64,000 bases of DNA from positions 1 to 64,000 of the forward strand of contig CAJJAW010000009.1 in assembly GCA_905182195.1 (NCBI GenBank), read 5' to 3'. Positions 43,698-52,925 of this stretch are shown here, piece after piece; position 1 is the stretch's first letter; the number at the start of each line of letters is the position of its first letter. Under the pieces are notes generated by a model. That model worked only from the letters and a program-made list of their open reading frames with translations. It was not told the origin of the DNA and ran no database searches. A program made the position numbers and the translations under genes. This stretch comes from Alphaproteobacteria bacterium UBA4588. GTDB taxonomy: Bacteria; Pseudomonadota; Alphaproteobacteria; Rhodobacterales; Rhodobacteraceae.

Positions 43698-45560
43698 TCA
43701 ATCAAGCTGCTCTGATTGTAGTTTGAGTGCCATTTCGAACAGATCTTGAGAAAATTTATAGGGATCGGATGGCATTTCACCATCTGCTATTCGTGCTTGC
43801 TCAAACAGAACGCGGGACAAATTATCAGACAATGTTATATCTAGGTCAATCATTTTTTGTATTAATGGGTGGTCTATATTTACCTCTAATATTTTCTTAC
43901 TGGATTCAAAAGTCGGATTTTGTGCCTTGAGGATCCGTTCTAAATTGTAGTCCAGCCCTGCCTGCCCGGCTACTAACCTAACAGGGCTTTCCTTTAGGTT
44001 TGAGGAAATTTTTACGTCTTCCACTTTGTCAGTAAGTGCGTTTTTTATACGCTCAAGAATATGGCTTGAATCTTTTTCAGGAACTTCAGGCTCTTTATCT
44101 TCTACTTCACCAACACCACTTAAATCATAACTGTCACGTGAAATTGAGATAAATGATTTATCTCCAAACTTGCCCATTTGTGACATCCAAAAAGCATCAA
44201 TTGGATCGGTCATTAAGAGCACATCAACACCTTTTGCTTTAAAACCCTCAAGGTGAGGGCTTTTGCGAGCTTGAGATAGGGTTTCAGAAGTTAGATAGAA
44301 AATTTGATCTTGCCCAAGTGCCAGTTCGGTTGAGTAGTCTTTTAGGGTTATTAGTTTGTCGTGCTTAAGAGAAAAAACTCGAATGATCCCAGCGATTTTA
44401 TCACGATTTTCAAAGTCTTCATAAAGTCCTTCCTTAAGTACTTTACCAAATTGAGCCCAAAACTTATCGTAACCCTCAGGGTCTTTATTAAGTTTTTTGT
44501 TTAGTTCAGACAAAATACGTTTTATTAAAACCTTAGATATTTTTTTGATTACTGGACTGTCCTGAACCATTTCTCTGCTGACGTTAAGATCAAGACTTGT
44601 TGTGTCTAAAACACCATTAATAAACCTCAACCATGATGGCAGTATTCCATCGAGATCGTTGGTAATAAAAACGCGATTAATATATAAATTTAACTTAGAT
44701 TTTCGCTCTGCATCAAACAAATCAAAAGGCGCCTTGCTAGGGACGAAAAGTAAATTCGTAAATTCCACTGTTCCTTCTGATTTATTGTGTAGTGTGATGA
44801 ACGGGTCATCATAGGTCGAAAACTGTGTATTAAAAAATTTATTATATTCTTCGGTGCTTATGTCTTTTGGAGAGCGTGTCCACAAAGCTTCGGTGCTGTT
44901 GACTTGTTCTGTTTCACCATCCTTATTTTCAATGTTGATAGGTATTGAAATATGGTCTGAATATTTTTGTATAAGGCTACGAATTTTTGCTTCGTCTAAG
45001 TATTCCTTAGCGTCTTTTTTTAAAAACATTCGAACTACAGTGCCAACTGGAATATCTTCAGACGATTTATCTATATTATAGCCAGTCTGCCCATCGCTTA
45101 CCCATGCCCAAACTTCACTAGTCCCAGCTTTCTTGGTCACGACCTCTACTTTTTCAGCAACCATAAAGGCAGAATAAAAACCAACACCAAATTTACCAAT
45201 GAGTGTTTGTGCTGCGGATTTGGCATCACTAGTCTCTTGCATTTCTTTTAGAAAAGAACTGGTGCCAGATTTGGCTATGGTTCCTAAAGTTGCAACCAAA
45301 TCTGCCTCATCTAAACCTACACCTGTATCCTGAATTTCCAACGTTTTTTTCTTTGAATTTACTCTTATTTCAATTTGATCGACATCATTGTTCAAAATAG
45401 ATTTGTTTGTCTGGCCTATAAAGTTTCTCTTTTGAATCGCGTCTGATGCATTTGACAAAAGTTCTCTAAGAAAAATATCTCTATCTGAATAAAGTGAGTT
45501 AATCACAATATTCAAAATTTTTCCGGTGTCAGCTTCAAAGTTTTGTGAAAAATTGGTCAT
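43698..45560 (-). CDS. htpG: Molecular chaperone HtpG (Hsp90)
   Basis: Bacterial Hsp90, 620 residues, full length. The N-terminal GHKL ATPase domain has FLRELLSNASDAIQKR, DTGVGLDEADL and GKFGVGFYSAFMVAEKVEV. The middle domain includes LYINRVFI and LNVSREMVQDS, and the C-terminal dimerisation domain follows. It folds client proteins in the cytoplasm. It is AT-rich relative to the sugar-acid genes but otherwise ordinary. It stands alone with about 170 bases before the next gene. Heat-shock promoter elements could not be assigned from the sequence. Confidence 0.97.
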   Translation of the reverse strand: MTNFSQNFEADTGKILNIVINSLYSDRDIFLRELLSNASDAIQKRNFIGQTNKSILNNDVDQIEIRVNSKKKTLEIQDTGVGLDEADLVATLGTIAKSGTSSFLKEMQETSDAKSAAQTLIGKFGVGFYSAFMVAEKVEVVTKKAGTSEVWAWVSDGQTGYNIDKSSEDIPVGTVVRMFLKKDAKEYLDEAKIRSLIQKYSDHISIPINIENKDGETEQVNSTEALWTRSPKDISTEEYNKFFNTQFSTYDDPFITLHNKSEGTVEFTNLLFVPSKAPFDLFDAERKSKLNLYINRVFITNDLDGILPSWLRFINGVLDTTSLDLNVSREMVQDSPVIKKISKVLIKRILSELNKKLNKDPEGYDKFWAQFGKVLKEGLYEDFENRDKIAGIIRVFSLKHDKLITLKDYSTELALGQDQIFYLTSETLSQARKSPHLEGFKAKGVDVLLMTDPIDAFWMSQMGKFGDKSFISISRDSYDLSGVGEVEDKEPEVPEKDSSHILERIKNALTDKVEDVKISSNLKESPVRLVAGQAGLDYNLERILKAQNPTFESSKKILEVNIDHPLIQKMIDLDITLSDNLSRVLFEQARIADGEMPSDPYKFSQDLFEMALKLQSEQLD

Positions 45561-45731
45561 TTTTAGCCCTCTATTTTTTTTGCAAAATAACCGCTAGATT
45601 TAAGAATTCAAGTATACTCTTGGTGTTATAAGATGTTATTAACTTTAGTCATCCGCGTTGAGTTTATTCTAACTTAAAATCGCTTGCCGATAAATCTATA
45701 TTCATCCCATGCTAGTTTAACATAAACTTTT

Positions 45732-46514
45732 TTATAAAGCATTTGATGATATCGCTTGTGACTTTCGCAACCACTCAAGGCTCTGATCGGTAGGACAATT
45801 TGGCTTGTATTCAGCACCTGTTGGATAAACATATCCAAGGTTCGAAATAACTTGAAATACATGCTCATAATTGATTTCGCCATGATCTGGTGCGCCACGA
45901 TCGGGCACTGATGCGAATTGGATGTGACCAATATTCGGAAACAGTTTTTCAAGTCTGTGGCTAAGATCACCTTCCATAAGCTGGACATGATAGCAGTCAA
46001 ACATCAACTTTAGGTTTGTAAATCCTACTTCATCGATGATGCTAATCGCTTGATTGGTAGTCTTCAGAAAATAACCTGGGACATCGTACTCGTTCAGCGG
46101 TTCAATCAGGATCGTGATTCCATGCTTGGCTGCATTTTTGCAAGCGTAGGCCAAGTTTTTTATGAACGCCAAATGCGCCTGATGACCAATAGCAAAACCT
46201 GCCATGACGTGTACATTTTTTGCCTCTATTGCAATTGCATAGGTGATAGCTTCGTCAATGTTAGCACGGGCTTCAATTTCTCGCCCCACGATTGCGGATA
46301 ACCCATTGTCGCCACCTGTAACATCACCACGGCGTGTGTTTAGACTAAGCATTTTTAGTCCAGTTTCCGATAATGCTGTCAATATTTTAGAGGCAGAAAC
46401 ATCGTAGGGCCAGTGGCACTCTACCGCATCAAATCCCGCAGCTTTGGCGGCGTGAATGGCATCCGGTAGTGGGCGATCATTCCAAAGAAACCCTAGATTT
46501 GCTGAAAACTTCAT
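45732..46514 (-). CDS. otnI: 2-oxo-tetronate isomerase / hydroxypyruvate isomerase
   Basis: A TIM-barrel isomerase of 260 residues beginning MKFSANLGFLWNDRPLPDAI at ATG 46514, after GGAATGGGA; the frame opens three codons earlier. The hydroxypyruvate-isomerase family is recognised from ITILIEPLNEYDVPGYFLK and FDCYHVQLMEGDL, which hold the metal-binding Glu, Asp and His. It lies downstream of ltnD, otnK and otnC on the same strand, so OtnI, converting 2-oxo-tetronate to 3-oxo-tetronate, is the best call. The full four-enzyme route is then present. Confidence 0.9.
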   Translation of the reverse strand: MKFSANLGFLWNDRPLPDAIHAAKAAGFDAVECHWPYDVSASKILTALSETGLKMLSLNTRRGDVTGGDNGLSAIVGREIEARANIDEAITYAIAIEAKNVHVMAGFAIGHQAHLAFIKNLAYACKNAAKHGITILIEPLNEYDVPGYFLKTTNQAISIIDEVGFTNLKLMFDCYHVQLMEGDLSHRLEKLFPNIGHIQFASVPDRGAPDHGEINYEHVFQVISNLGYVYPTGAEYKPNCPTDQSLEWLRKSQAISSNAL

Positions 46515-46559
46515 ACATCCCATTCCACATCAAATTTAGTTACTAAAGCTTGTACATCG

Positions 46560-47162
46560 TCAGGCGATAAGCACGCGTGGCAACATTCCACGCGTTATCA
46601 TCGCCAGCCGTGAAGTATCTTCCAATTCTTCAATGGCATTACACGCTGCTTCGATATCTTTACCCGCTACTACAGGTCCATGATTAGCTAACATTACAGC
46701 AGAACGCTTGCCTGCTAGACCACGCACGGCTTTGCCCATTGCAGGGTCGCCTGGTAGAAAAAATGGGAGTAACTTCACCTTGCCAAGTTTTATTATACTG
46801 TAGGGTGTTAACGGCGGTAAAAAATTATCAACGTCAACTTCTGGCATCATCGACAACGCTACTGAGTGGCAAGAGTGTAGGTGCACAACTGCGCCCGCAG
46901 TTGATCGCGTGTCATAAAAAGCGGTATGTAATGGCATTTCTTTGGTTGGTAAATCGCCACTGGTCAAGAGACCGCTTGCATCAAAAAGACTTAACCTGCC
47001 TGGATCAAGGCGGCCAAAGCTAGTGCCAGTTGGGCTAACCAGCAGCCCTCCATCCTGCGTGCGCGCTGAAATATTGCCCGTACTGCCACCAGTTAGCCCT
47101 CGGTCAAACATTGACTTGGCAAGTATGCAGATTTGTTCGCGGAGGTGGGCATCGGTTGTCAT
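46560..47162 (-). CDS. otnC: 3-oxo-tetronate 4-phosphate decarboxylase (class II aldolase family)
   Basis: A 200-residue class II aldolase/adducin-family enzyme. Motifs are LTGGSTGNISAR, then the metal-binding GAVVHLHSCHSVALS and NHGPVVAG, which supply the Zn ligands. It decarboxylates 3-oxo-tetronate 4-phosphate to dihydroxyacetone phosphate. The start at 47162 overlaps the OtnK stop by ATGA, so kinase and decarboxylase are translationally coupled. The isomerase gene follows after about 45 bases. Confidence 0.9.
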   Translation of the reverse strand: MTTDAHLREQICILAKSMFDRGLTGGSTGNISARTQDGGLLVSPTGTSFGRLDPGRLSLFDASGLLTSGDLPTKEMPLHTAFYDTRSTAGAVVHLHSCHSVALSMMPEVDVDNFLPPLTPYSIIKLGKVKLLPFFLPGDPAMGKAVRGLAGKRSAVMLANHGPVVAGKDIEAACNAIEELEDTSRLAMITRGMLPRVLIA

Positions 47163-48430
47163 ATTAGATCCAATTTGTTTTGGGCGTCTGTAAAAAATGT
47201 GGGAGCGCCAAAATTACCCGATTTTAGTGCTAGCGCCATCTGGTTTCCGTCTGATTGACAGAAAGTCCAAGGAACGCCTGGGGCGATCTCTGCACCAATA
47301 TCCAGATGGGTCACCCCAAGAGCCTTTGTTACGGCACCGGATGTTTCCCCACCCGCTACGATGATGCGGCGCGCTCCAGCATCGCGCATGGCAACAGCAC
47401 AAAGGGCAAGTATTTCCTCGATTATTTTGCCAATAGCAGCGGTCCCTAAGGCGTCTTGTGTTGCTTTTACGCTAATTGGATCTGCGGTTGCGTAAACAAG
47501 TGGTGCCTGCGATAAATCTTGCAATTTAAGCCAGTTGAGTACGGCGTTTGCACCTGACTTTGCAATCTCCAATGGATCCAATCTATATGTGGGTGCGCTC
47601 TTATTAATATAAGTGGCGACCTGCTTATTGGTCATGGCTGAACAGCTGCCTGATAGAATAACCGTACCCCTACCAACCTTTGGAGACGGAATTTTGGGTG
47701 CATCAGCTGATAGCGTTCCGTCTGCAAGGTAAAGCGCTGGCAGAGGCATGGCGATTGCAGATCCACCAGTCATCAATGGCATGTGGCGGCAGGCCTCAGC
47801 AATGACGAGTAAGTCTTCATCAGCCACTGCATCCACGACCACGTGGGCAACGCCTTCAGCGTTTAACATGTCTAATTTTGTTCGTAACGCTGATGCACCT
47901 TGGGCAACAGTTAGCCTATCAGCCAACCCTACCGGTTTGGTAACTTGAGGTCTGAGGAGGCGCACTAAATTACTATCATGCATTGGTGTAAGAGGATGAT
48001 CCTTCATCGGGCTTTCAGCCAATGGCTGCTGACCAACAAAGAGGTTACCCATAAATATGGATCGTCCGTTTTCAGGAAACGCTGGACAATAAATGGTTTG
48101 GGCAGTGCCAAGATCGTTCATCAACGCTTCTGCTACAGGCCCGATATTACCCTCCATAGTACTATCGAACGTAGAGCAATACTTCCAAAAAAATCGTTGG
48201 GCACCTGCACGCTGTAACCAATCAAGGGCAGCTCGAGTTTCGGCTACGGCTTTGGATACATTGGCTGCGCGCGATTTCAGGGCAATGATCTCAAACGGGC
48301 TAGTCTCCGACGGTGGCTGTGTTGGCACACCAATGTGCAGCGATATACGCACGCCGCTACGCGCCAAAATGCCCGCTAAGTCTGTTGCTCCAGTAAAGTC
48401 ATCAGCAATACAGCCTAACACCGTCATCAT
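47159..48430 (-). CDS. otnK: 3-oxo-tetronate kinase (four-carbon acid sugar kinase family)
   Basis: A 423-residue DUF1537-type (SBD_N/NBD_C) kinase. The N-terminal substrate domain opens VLGCIADDFTGATDLAGIL and has FFWKYCSTFDSTMEGNIG near residue 90. The C-terminal nucleotide domain includes VLSGSCSAMTNKQV and IIVAGGETSGAVTKAL. It phosphorylates 3-oxo-tetronate. Placement between ltnD and otnC matches the described L-threonate pathway. About 80 bases separate it from ltnD. Confidence 0.92.
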   Translation of the reverse strand: MMTVLGCIADDFTGATDLAGILARSGVRISLHIGVPTQPPSETSPFEIIALKSRAANVSKAVAETRAALDWLQRAGAQRFFWKYCSTFDSTMEGNIGPVAEALMNDLGTAQTIYCPAFPENGRSIFMGNLFVGQQPLAESPMKDHPLTPMHDSNLVRLLRPQVTKPVGLADRLTVAQGASALRTKLDMLNAEGVAHVVVDAVADEDLLVIAEACRHMPLMTGGSAIAMPLPALYLADGTLSADAPKIPSPKVGRGTVILSGSCSAMTNKQVATYINKSAPTYRLDPLEIAKSGANAVLNWLKLQDLSQAPLVYATADPISVKATQDALGTAAIGKIIEEILALCAVAMRDAGARRIIVAGGETSGAVTKALGVTHLDIGAEIAPGVPWTFCQSDGNQMALALKSGNFGAPTFFTDAQNKLDLI

Positions 48431-48513
48431 ATTTTCCCTTTATTAGCGCATAAAGCACTGTGTTAAATTTTTTACAAATTAGTGAGTTTTAGTGGGTCGC
48501 AAGTGGCAGCTTT

Positions 48514-49428
48514 TTAAGCTTCACCTGGTAGGGTTAGCCCAACATTTCGTGCATAAACTTTTGCCACTGCAGCATCATCCTCGCCACCTAGCCCCATTGC
48601 TGCTGCAGCAGTAAACTGCTGTAAGGCCGCAGTCGCTATTGGAGCTGTAAACCGTGCATCTTTAGCAATCTCTAAAACAATTCCGAGATCCTTAGGCCAA
48701 ATATTGACTGAGCTTTGTGGGGTATAGTCGCCCGCAATAATATGCGGAGCACGGTTCTCCAGCATCCAGCTAGTTCCAGCACATTTACTGATTACTTCAA
48801 CAAATTTTTCGGGTGTTACACCTTGCGTCATTCCAAACGTCAGCGCCTCAGCCATGGCTGCGATGTGCACTCCGGCCAGCAATTGGTTCACCGCTTTCAT
48901 AGCACTGCCTGCGCCCACATCATGACCCAACGAAAACACAGTTTCTGCAATACAGTCTAACACAGGCTGCATTGCCGCAAAAGCCTCTGGAGTACCTGAC
49001 GCCATGATGGACAGGTTTCCCAGTGCTGCTTTTACTGATCCACCAGAAATTGGTGCATCAAGATACAGCACACCCACTGCTTCACAACGTGCTGCCATTT
49101 CCTTTGCAAACAGGGGCGGCACAGTAGCACAAGCTAATACTGCCGCACCTTTTGGGAGTTTGGCCGCTATACCGTGATCACCAAACAAAACCATTTCAGT
49201 TTGAGCGGCATTCAAGACGGCAATAATAACTACATCCAATGCGTCAGTAACTTCAGCCAAAGGGCTCGATTGGCCACCCTCACTTAAAAATTGTGTCATA
49301 TGGTCAGGGTTAACGTCTACACCCCAGACTTTGTGCCCGCCACGCACTGCTGAAGTTGCAATGCCGTATCCCATAGAGCCAAGCCCGAACGTCGCGATGT
49401 TTTGGACGTCAAGTATTGCCTTATTCAT
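48514..49428 (-). CDS. ltnD: L-threonate dehydrogenase
   Basis: A 304-residue beta-hydroxyacid dehydrogenase. The NAD-binding motif is FGLGSMGYGIA, the substrate region is LDAPISGGSVKAALG and the catalytic Lys is in GSAMKAVNQLLAG. LtnD oxidises L-threonate at C2 to 2-oxo-tetronate. It is first in the leftward operon ltnD-otnK-otnC-otnI, whose combined products convert threonate (an ascorbate breakdown product) to DHAP. A GGTCTCAGACC palindrome lies about 49 bases upstream of its start. D-threonate or erythronate variants cannot be excluded by sequence alone. Confidence 0.88.
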   Translation of the reverse strand: MNKAILDVQNIATFGLGSMGYGIATSAVRGGHKVWGVDVNPDHMTQFLSEGGQSSPLAEVTDALDVVIIAVLNAAQTEMVLFGDHGIAAKLPKGAAVLACATVPPLFAKEMAARCEAVGVLYLDAPISGGSVKAALGNLSIMASGTPEAFAAMQPVLDCIAETVFSLGHDVGAGSAMKAVNQLLAGVHIAAMAEALTFGMTQGVTPEKFVEVISKCAGTSWMLENRAPHIIAGDYTPQSSVNIWPKDLGIVLEIAKDARFTAPIATAALQQFTAAAAMGLGGEDDAAVAKVYARNVGLTLPGEA

Positions 49429-49910
49429 CCTATACCCCTGTTATAATTTATAAAACTAAGCTATTAAATTAGCGTTGGTCTCAGACCGTTTGTTACTTTT
49501 TCATCCCGCTTTTGGGAGTGTTGCTAAGTGATAATAGCTAAGGTGTTTGTTTTATATGCTTATATATTTTTAGATAATTGGCACGGTAGGTAAATCTTTA
49601 CAATAGAAAAATACGTAAAAATGGAAATAAATCCGTAATAATGGAATTATATTTAAGTTTAGTTTAATATCAAAATGCATATTTGAAGTCACCATTTGAT
49701 AATTTTTAAACTATTAAGTATCTAATTTAATGATTTATATAACTAGATGTCGTTAAAAGGCAGGGTGCTCACCTTCTACCGTTAAACGATTAAGACCAAA
49801 TTACGGCTTCAAACCTAATTTACCACTAGCATCAAAATTGTTGCAATTCATATGGTATATAAATGCGATTTCTAGGAATCAACGCGCTTAAGGTTTAAAC
49901 TAATAGAACC
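49429..49910. other. AT-rich promoter region of the threonate operon
   Basis: About 480 bases, strongly AT-rich, without a gene. It carries the palindrome at 49477-49487 near ltnD and presumably its promoter. The far end abuts the stop of the convergently placed dehydrogenase transcript. No terminator with a T-tract is clear. Confidence 0.45.
49477..49487. promoter_or_regulatory. Palindromic candidate operator upstream of ltnD
   Basis: GGTCTCAGACC is a 5+1+5 perfect palindrome 48 bases before the ltnD start. FCD-type GntR and LacI-type regulators of acid-sugar operons often bind short palindromes of this kind. No regulator gene is adjacent; a GntR protein is encoded at 58562. Confidence 0.4.
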
Positions 49911-50951
49911 TTAAAATGTGATTTGAACTTTCATTGCGCGGCTTCTGTCTGCCGCCGTATCAAATGCGGATTGCACCTCAGAAATATCGAAGCTGTGCGT
50001 GATTAACTGGTCAACTTTGATTAATCCAGATTGCATAATCTGAACTGCGGTGGCAAATTCTGAGTGGAAGCGAAAAGAGCCGCGCAGCTTAATCTCTTTG
50101 GCGGTCAATGCCTGCATGGGAATGGTCATGTCGCCGCCTAAACCTAGCTGGATCAATGTCCCACCTGGGCGCAAGCAAGCAACACCCTCAGCAAGCGCTG
50201 CCGCAGCACCTGAACACTCTAAGTGAACGTCAATCTGGCCTTTTTCTTTTTGGTACTGATCTAAAGCGTTGGGATCTAGCTTTATATTCAGGGCGTTGTC
50301 CGCACCGCAGTTGCGGGCCATATCAAGAGTGTAATTTGACAAATCAGTAACTATTATACGAGCTGCACCTGCGCACCGAGCTGCAAGGACACTGAGGCAT
50401 CCAATGGGCCCACATCCAGTAATCAGTACGGTCTTACCCACTAAGTTCCCCGCTTGCTGGATAGCATGTAAACACACTGCCAAAGGTTCTGCCATCGCGG
50501 CTTGTCCTGCTGACAACCCATCTGCCGGTATACATTGATCTTCCTTCACCACCAATTGTTGTTGGAATGCACCTTGAATGTGTGGGAACGGCATAGCGCT
50601 GCCGTAAAACCGCATATGCAGGCAATGGTTTTGTTGCCCGTTCAGACAATAAGCGCATGACTGGCATGGCCGGGAAGGAGACACTGCAATCGACTGACCA
50701 ATCTTGATCTTTTCCACGCCGGCTCCCAATGCAGCCACTTTTCCAGATACCTCATGCCCTAACACCATTGGCTCACGCAATTTAATCGGACCAAAGCCAC
50801 CATTTTGGTAATAATGAAGGTCTGAACCACATATACCACCCGCTTGCATTTTCACCAATATTTCGCCACGGCCTGGTTCTGCCACATCGCGCGCTTCCAC
50901 GCGTAGATCTCCTGCTGCGTGGATGACAATAGATTGGTTGCTGTGTGACAT
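49911..50951 (-). CDS. Zinc-dependent alcohol dehydrogenase, L-idonate 5-dehydrogenase-like
   Basis: A medium-chain dehydrogenase of 346 residues starting at ATG 50951 (GGAGA upstream). The catalytic zinc site is GGICGSDLHYYQNGG plus GHEVSGKV, and the structural zinc lobe has four Cys in CQSCAYCLNGQQNHC. The NAD(P) motif is ITGCGPIGCLSVLAA. Sequence and context fit L-idonate 5-dehydrogenase: the divergent gene encodes a gluconate 5-dehydrogenase-type SDR. Together they would convert L-idonate to D-gluconate via 5-keto-gluconate. Other polyol or sugar-acid substrates remain possible. Confidence 0.85.
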   Translation of the reverse strand: MSHSNQSIVIHAAGDLRVEARDVAEPGRGEILVKMQAGGICGSDLHYYQNGGFGPIKLREPMVLGHEVSGKVAALGAGVEKIKIGQSIAVSPSRPCQSCAYCLNGQQNHCLHMRFYGSAMPFPHIQGAFQQQLVVKEDQCIPADGLSAGQAAMAEPLAVCLHAIQQAGNLVGKTVLITGCGPIGCLSVLAARCAGAARIIVTDLSNYTLDMARNCGADNALNIKLDPNALDQYQKEKGQIDVHLECSGAAAALAEGVACLRPGGTLIQLGLGGDMTIPMQALTAKEIKLRGSFRFHSEFATAVQIMQSGLIKVDQLITHSFDISEVQSAFDTAADRSRAMKVQITF

Positions 50952-51021
50952 AGGTGTTTCTCCATTATACAATTTCCTGTAAGGTACAGTTAGTTAGACG
51001 AAAGAACCAAAGGAATCTTTA

Positions 51022-51789
51022 ATGACGCTTCAAATATTCGACTTGACTGGAAAACGCGCGCTTATCACAGGTTCTAGTCAGGGGATTGGCTTTGCTCTTG
51101 CTCGTGGCCTTGCTGGTGCTGGCGCAGAAATTGTACTCAATGGCCGTGATGGGCCAAAGCTAGATGCCGCAGCAAAAACGCTAAAAAATGAAGGCGCAAT
51201 AGTACATCAATTAGCTTTTGATGTGACAAACCATGAAGAGGTGCGCGCTGCGGTTGACGGTTTTGAATCGAAAGTGGGTCCCGTTGATATTTTAATAAAT
51301 AATGCAGGCATGCAGCATCGTACTGAGTTACACAATTTTCCAGCTGATGCATTTGAGCGTTTGTTGCAGACTAACGTCGCGTCTGTTTTCCACGTTGGTC
51401 AAGCAGTGGCACGTCACATGATTGATCGTAAGCAGGGGAAAATCATCAACATTGCCTCAGTGCAGACAGCATTAGCACGCCCGGGCATTGCACCATACAC
51501 AGCAACTAAGGGTGCCGTGGGTAATCTAACCAAAGGCATGGCAACAGATTGGGCACAATACGGAATAAACTGTAACGCCATTGCACCTGGTTATTTTGAT
51601 ACACCTTTAAATGCTGCATTAGTTGCGGATGAGGAATTCAGCGCTTGGCTTGCAAAACGAACACCTGCAGGACGTTGGGGAGATGTGGAGGAATTGGTGG
51701 GCGCCGCTGTATTTTTGGCTTCAGCCGCGTCTACATTTGTCAACGGCCATACGCTTTATGTTGATGGGGGGATAACCGCTTCGCTTTGA
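51022..51789 (+). CDS. SDR family, gluconate 5-dehydrogenase-like
   Basis: A 255-residue SDR, the length of IdnO/gluconate 5-dehydrogenase. The cofactor motif is TGSSQGIGFALARGL, the NAG motif is INNAGMQHRTEL, the serine region is NIASVQTALARPGIAPYTATKGA with YxxxK as YTATK, and the C-terminus is VNGHTLYVDGGITASL. The MQHRxELxxFPxxxFxxLLxTN pattern is typical of gluconate 5-dehydrogenase. It is divergent from the idonate-type dehydrogenase with a 70-base shared promoter gap. A short GCTGTG/CACAGC hairpin follows its stop (51803-51822). Confidence 0.86.
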   Translation: MTLQIFDLTGKRALITGSSQGIGFALARGLAGAGAEIVLNGRDGPKLDAAAKTLKNEGAIVHQLAFDVTNHEEVRAAVDGFESKVGPVDILINNAGMQHRTELHNFPADAFERLLQTNVASVFHVGQAVARHMIDRKQGKIINIASVQTALARPGIAPYTATKGAVGNLTKGMATDWAQYGINCNAIAPGYFDTPLNAALVADEEFSAWLAKRTPAGRWGDVEELVGAAVFLASAASTFVNGHTLYVDGGITASL

Positions 51790-51963
51790 TAAAGGAGACT
51801 TGGCTGTGAATAAGTGCACAGCTAATCGTGAAATAACTCTGCTTGCAAAAATGTGGAAAATTGAATTAGCTAATTTTACTTAAATGGGCAGCGGGGTGTC
51901 TTCCGGACTCGCCTGACGTTTTCTACAACGTGTGAAACCCCTGCGAAAGAGATGTGAGATAGC

Positions 51964-51980
51964 ATCTATTTCGAATAGAT
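51964..51980. promoter_or_regulatory. Palindromic candidate operator upstream of the 52023 gene
   Basis: ATCTATTTCGAATAGAT is a 7+3+7 perfect palindrome ending 42 bases before the ATG at 52023. It is the most symmetric word in the 230-base gap after the SDR gene and a plausible repressor site for the two-gene unit that follows. Confidence 0.45.
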
Positions 51981-52022
51981 AGTTTGCGATGTTCGCAGCT
52001 GCTAAAATAACGGGAGGCTCTT

Positions 52023-52925
52023 ATGAAAAACGTGGGTGTAATTGGTCTTGGAGATATGGGCAGTGGCCTTGCTAAAAATCTTATTAAGAATGGTTTTACT
52101 GTTAAAGGTGCTGACCTTTTGCCTGCTCGACAGTTAGCGTTTGACGCAATGGGGGGGCTGTTGTGCTCTAATCCTGCTGAAGTTGGCCGAGATGTTAATG
52201 CTGTTTTTGTTATGGTCATGAAGGGCAGTGAAGTTAAAGATGTAATTTTTGGCAGTGATGGGCTTTTGACGACGATGTCGACAGGGGGGGCGATTATGTT
52301 GTCGGCAACAATAAAGCCAAATGAGGCGCGTGAAATTGGTGACGGAATGGCTGGCTCTGGAATTCATTTAATTGATACGCCTGTGTCTGGCGGCTTTCCC
52401 GGAGCACAAAGTGGTACCTTGACCCTGATGGCCGCAGCACCAGCAGCAACGCTTGATGAATTTGCGCCCATTATGGAAGCAGTTTCAGAAAGTATTCATC
52501 GGGTTGGAACAAACCCGGGCGATGGTCAGACTGTAAAAGCTTGTTTGCAGTCCCTTATTGGTGCGCAATTTTCTGCAACTTTTGAGGCGGCGGCACTTGC
52601 CGCAAAAGCGGGTGTGCCGGGGCAGGTTTTGCTGGATGTATTCTCGACGTCTTCTGCAGGCTGCGGCGTAGTTAACAATGCGCTTGAAAAGATAATAGAT
52701 CGTCAGTTTGAAGGTACCGGTAGTCACATCAACACTATGCATAAGGACCTAACCATTTCTATGGCACTTGGCGAAGAACTTGGCGTGCCTCTACATACCG
52801 CAGGCTCTGCCATGCAAATTTTCCATGCGGGCCGTACAAAATACCCCAATGGCGATAACTGGGTTTGTACGCGAGTGATTGAGGAAATTGTTGGTGCGGA
52901 GCTCCACCGTGAGGTTTCAAAATGA
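52023..52925 (+). CDS. NAD(P)-dependent beta-hydroxyacid dehydrogenase (HIBADH family)
   Basis: A 300-residue relative of tartronate-semialdehyde reductase, 3-hydroxyisobutyrate and L-threonate dehydrogenases. The cofactor motif is VIGLGDMGSGLAKNL, the substrate motif is LIDTPVSGGFPGAQSG, and the catalytic Lys is in GDGQTVKACLQSLIG. GGGAGG precedes the start by seven bases. It overlaps the next gene by ATGA, pairing an oxidoreductase with a TIM-barrel isomerase, as in acid-sugar routes like the threonate one. It is a distinct paralogue of the 48514 gene, so a different four- or five-carbon acid is likely. Confidence 0.87.
   Translation: MKNVGVIGLGDMGSGLAKNLIKNGFTVKGADLLPARQLAFDAMGGLLCSNPAEVGRDVNAVFVMVMKGSEVKDVIFGSDGLLTTMSTGGAIMLSATIKPNEAREIGDGMAGSGIHLIDTPVSGGFPGAQSGTLTLMAAAPAATLDEFAPIMEAVSESIHRVGTNPGDGQTVKACLQSLIGAQFSATFEAAALAAKAGVPGQVLLDVFSTSSAGCGVVNNALEKIIDRQFEGTGSHINTMHKDLTISMALGEELGVPLHTAGSAMQIFHAGRTKYPNGDNWVCTRVIEEIVGAELHREVSK

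Noticed and set aside
45674-46000. 108-codon frame overlapping the isomerase gene
   Set aside because: It is a shadow in another frame of the same strand as otnI and has no domain match.
49687-49701. RutR-like word CACCATTTGATAA before ltnD
   Set aside because: Too many mismatches to the consensus and about 260 bases from the gene start, with no pyrimidine gene nearby; probably chance in AT-rich DNA.
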